Below, one piece after another: positions 61,651 through 64,000 of a stretch of DNA of 64,000 bases. Within the stretch, counting starts at the first letter, position 1; the number at the start of each line of letters is the position of its first letter. The position numbers and the translations under genes were made by a program. A model generated the notes under the pieces. The model ran no database searches. It was not told the origin of the DNA and saw only the letters and a program-made list of their open reading frames with translations. The stretch is from Desulfosarcina sp. BuS5 (lineage in GTDB: Bacteria; Desulfobacterota; Desulfobacteria; Desulfobacterales; BuS5). The stretch is from positions 1,841,041-1,905,040 of the forward strand of contig NZ_CP087952.1 of NCBI RefSeq assembly GCF_028752835.1. Reading direction: 5' to 3'.

Positions 61651-61776
61651 TAGTTGTCAGATAATAACCCTATTGTAAAAATTGGCAAAAGGCCGAAGGG
61701 GGGTAGGGGGTCAAAATTTTGAATCCCTACTCCAACGACCGATAACGCAGTGAAATTATTTATGTGATGGTCTATA
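61648..61776. repeat. E1 palindromic repeat, copy 5 (third core type)
   Basis: Ends TAGTTGTCAGATAATAACCC and GTGATGGTCTATA; conserved CAACGACCGATAACGCAGTG. The core is GGGTCAAAATTTTGAATCCC, an imperfect palindrome unlike copies 1-4. It ends just past the gltX stop. Confidence 0.82.
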
Positions 61777-61780
61777 TATA

Positions 61781-63193
61781 TTATGGCTCTGGCGCGGATG
61801 CTTCAATAAAGGTAATAGCTTTTTTCAGCCTTGATATAACGACATCCTTGCCCAGGACATGTATAATTTCAAATATACCAGGACTCACTGTTTTGCCGGT
61901 TAGCGCCACCCTGACCGGCTGGGCTATTTTACCAAGTTTGATTTCGCAGCTTTGCATTACTTTTTTAAATGCATCCTCAAGATTGGCTTCGTTGAAATCT
62001 TTAATCGCCTCTATTTGGCCGCAAAGGATTCTTAATGGTTCAAGGGCGGCAGGTTTAAAATTTTTTCGGGCCGCTTTTTCTTCATAAGAGATTTCGTCCT
62101 GGAAATAGAAAAGGGCTCCTTCGGTCAAATCTATCAAGTTTTTGCTTCTTGTGTTCAGGGTCTCGATTATTTTTTCCAGGTATTGGTTATTATCATTATT
62201 GATCCTGCGTTCTTTTAAAAAAGGCTTCCAGTATTTAATAAGTTTACGCGGTGGGGAGGCTTTGATATGGTCTGCATTAAGGGATAAAAGTTTTTCCTGA
62301 TCAAAAATACCGGCTGACCGGCCGATATTATCGAGTGTAAATTTTTCTATCAGCTCGTCTATCAAAAAAAACTCCTGGTCTCCGTATGACCAGCCCAGCC
62401 GTACAAGATAATTTAGCAAAGCCTCCGGCAGGTATCCCATATCCCGATATGCCGTGACGGACATGGCGCCGTGCCGTTTGCTCAAACGGCTTCGATCATT
62501 GCCAAGCACCATGGGTACATGACCGTAAACCGGGAGTTCGATCCCAAGGGCTTTGTATATCTGTATCTGCCTGGGGGTGTTGTTAACATGGTCATCCCCT
62601 CTTATGACCGTATTTACGCCCATTGTTATATCATCAACCACTACGGCCAGATTATAAGTCGGTACCCCGTCGCTTCTTACTATTATAAAGTCATCGAGCT
62701 CGGTATTCTGAAACCGGATATTGCCCTTGATACTATCTTTCAATACCGTTGTACCGGCGGAAGCGGATGCAAAGCGCACAACCGCATTGTCGGTTTTGTC
62801 GATTCCCTTGTTTCTGCACCGGCCATTATATTTTGGCTTGTCGCCGGAAGCCATGGCTTTTTTTCTCATTTCCTCGATTTCTTCAGAAGTACATGTGCAA
62901 TAGTAAGCATTTCCGGAATCCAATAGTTTTTGTACGTATTCCTTATAAATATCAAACCGTTCGGATTGAAAATGAGGCCCTTCATCCCAGTCTATTCCCA
63001 GCCATTCAAGACTGTCAAGGATAGCATCCACAGAAGCCCTGGTGGAACGTTCCCGATCAGTGTCTTCGATTCTAAGTATAAATTTTCCTTTCATATGACG
63101 TGCATAAAGCCAATTGAACAGGGCCGTTCTGGCGCCTCCTACATGCAGATAACCTGTGGGGCTGGGTGGAAAGCGGGTTATAACAGTTTTCAT
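61781..63193 (-). CDS. gltX: Glutamyl-tRNA synthetase
   Basis: A class I synthetase of 470 residues: HIGH-type motif in TRFPPSPTGYLHVGGARTAL, RIEDTDRERS, and the KMSKS-like motif in DRSRLSKRHGAMSVTAYRDMGYL. Zinc-like CTCTSEEIEEMR region. It attaches glutamate to tRNA-Glu; whether it also charges tRNA-Gln depends on GatCAB, not seen here. Complete gene, with the stop right beside the E1 repeat. Confidence 0.96.
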   Translation of the reverse strand: MKTVITRFPPSPTGYLHVGGARTALFNWLYARHMKGKFILRIEDTDRERSTRASVDAILDSLEWLGIDWDEGPHFQSERFDIYKEYVQKLLDSGNAYYCTCTSEEIEEMRKKAMASGDKPKYNGRCRNKGIDKTDNAVVRFASASAGTTVLKDSIKGNIRFQNTELDDFIIVRSDGVPTYNLAVVVDDITMGVNTVIRGDDHVNNTPRQIQIYKALGIELPVYGHVPMVLGNDRSRLSKRHGAMSVTAYRDMGYLPEALLNYLVRLGWSYGDQEFFLIDELIEKFTLDNIGRSAGIFDQEKLLSLNADHIKASPPRKLIKYWKPFLKERRINNDNNQYLEKIIETLNTRSKNLIDLTEGALFYFQDEISYEEKAARKNFKPAALEPLRILCGQIEAIKDFNEANLEDAFKKVMQSCEIKLGKIAQPVRVALTGKTVSPGIFEIIHVLGKDVVISRLKKAITFIEASAPEP

Positions 63194-63439
63194 TTTACAG
63201 TATCCTTAACATACTTTTTACCGGGCTTGGTTTTTTGTGAGCTCCGGTGGAAGAGATTGATATGTGAAAATCTATAGTCTGAAGGGATGTCATTTTCAAA
63301 GCAAATAAAAGGTAAGAATGTGATCAGGCATGGCAAGGTAATGAAGCCGGCGATTATTTGAGGTAAAAATGTTTAATTTAAGGCCCTGGGGCTGCAGGGC
63401 CTTAAACTTACAATCGAGTATTTACATCAAGTTTAATGG
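63194..63439. other. Intergenic segment with an E1-end remnant
   Basis: No gene. GAGATTGATATGTGAAAATC-TATAG at 63252-63277 resembles the two E1 ends joined, as at 29558. A GC-rich stem AAGGCCCTGGGGCTGCAGGGCCTT at 63380-63403 is a possible terminator for the minus-strand gene ending at 63440. Confidence 0.45.
63380..63403. terminator. Possible terminator after the second acyl-CoA dehydrogenase
   Basis: AAGGCCCTG-GGGCTG-CAGGGCCTT: a 9-bp perfect stem with a 6-base loop. On the minus strand it is followed by AAATTAAAC, a modest U-rich tail. Confidence 0.6.
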
Positions 63440-64000
63440 TTACTTGCCACCAAAAGATGCTTCGGAAATTTCCACAGCAGATCCGTCTGATGCTGAAATA
63501 GCATCCAGCTTCCCGGCAGTAACCGGAAGCATTGTGTTGATAAAGAATTGAGCTGTTTTGACCTGCCCTTCATAAAAGGCTGTATCCTTTTTACTTTTAC
63601 CTATTTTAGGTGCTGCAATTGATGCGCGCCATAAAAGCATCCAGGCCATCACGATATCTCCTGTAGCTTCCATAAAGGGATGGGAAAATGCATATGCATT
63701 GAGTGCTTTATCTGACCTTGATGCTTTTCCTATTTCAACTGCAACTACTTGATATTTAGCATAAATTGTCTCCATATTGGCGACAATCTGCTCCAGTCCT
63801 GGAACTTGTTTGGCTTTTTCAATGGTTTTTTTGATTTCTTCCAGAAAATTATTAAAGGGTTTTCCGCCTTTCATGCCAAGCTTGCGTCCGAGGAGATCCA
63901 TAGACTGGATACCATTTGTCCCTTCATAAATCTGGAAAATTTTGCTGTCCCTTAGAAGCTGGGCCACAGGATACTCTTCAACAAATCCATAGCCGCCATA
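63440..64000 (-). CDS. Acyl-CoA dehydrogenase, C-terminal part (continues beyond window)
   Basis: The frame is open to the window edge: [20 protein letters not shown] then [20 protein letters not shown] and a C-terminal helical region ending [10 protein letters not shown]. It is clearly related to the protein at 55885-57744 (which ends DSAFGGK and has YEGTTGIQGLDFLGRKLG), so the two are paralogues flanking the VWA/aroQ/gltX block. The start codon and the FAD domains lie outside the window; the ATG at 63967 is internal. Confidence 0.92.
   Translation of the reverse strand, partial: YGGYGFVEEYPVAQLLRDSKIFQIYEGTNGIQSMDLLGRKLGMKGGKPFNNFLEEIKKTIEKAKQVPGLEQIVANMETIYAKYQVVAVEIGKASRSDKALNAYAFSHPFMEATGDIVMAWMLLWRASIAAPKIGKSKKDTAFYEGQVKTAQFFINTMLPVTAGKLDAISASDGSAVEISEASFGGK

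Overview
The window looks like a chromosome segment of a sulfate-reducing deltaproteobacterium (Desulfobacterota), most likely a Desulfobacterales relative. The main evidence is a complete dsrMKJOP operon (23795-28830) with an RsbRD_N-domain gene upstream of it. Supporting features are the moderate GC content, two large acyl-CoA dehydrogenases, a two-subunit glycyl-tRNA synthetase and many small palindromic repeats. No rRNA, tRNA or CRISPR array was recognised.

Layout: (1) 1-6960: end of mfd, two SurA/PpiC-type chaperones, a RodZ-like protein, MgtE and RecO, all on +. (2) 7084-8728: first of four apparently identical 1645-bp insertion sequences. (3) 8890-12909: GHMP kinase-glyQ-glyS operon. 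(4) 12922-16006: an AAA ATPase/DUF4276 pair and a Uma2 gene between inverted repeats. (5) 16135-22500: K+ channel-RCK-response-regulator fusion, HsdR_N-like protein, YdjM-like membrane protein, and a REP-associated (Y1) transposase gene split by the second IS copy. (6) 22628-29533: frameshifted IS1-type transposase, then dsrMKJOP. (7) 29956-32681: monooxygenase-like protein, mltA, pdxA. (8) 33110-36474: third IS copy, an IS66 remnant and gene fragments. (9) 37097-45493: RDD protein, moeA, HNH nuclease, fourth IS copy, ATP-grasp, era, and a NicO/DUF1007 metal-export pair in which the NicO gene is cut by a 167-bp MITE. (10) 45880-52995: MoaD-like gene, then what I read as a relic chromosomal integron. 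It has a frameshifted, truncated intI remnant on + and an array of minus-strand genes (DUF262 protein, BglII-like restriction-modification module, PIN/antitoxin pair, broken hicB) separated by attC-like palindromes. An ORF-less class C group II intron lies antisense inside the array. (11) 53000-64000: MBL hydrolase, GIY-YIG gene with a homopolymer frameshift, DUF4125, FKBP, acyl-CoA dehydrogenase, VWA protein, aroQ, gltX and the end of a second acyl-CoA dehydrogenase.

Housekeeping and respiratory genes are intact. The accessory stretches are rich in decayed mobile DNA. One dispersed repeat, called E1 here, occurs as five full copies plus one interrupted copy and three remnants. Its ends and flanks are conserved, but its central palindrome differs between copies. 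Several insertions can be undone on paper: removing the element plus one copy of its target duplication restores the reading frame (NicO gene; Y1 transposase). The integron relic with its class C intron, and the modular/nested palindromic repeats, are the parts most worth following up.
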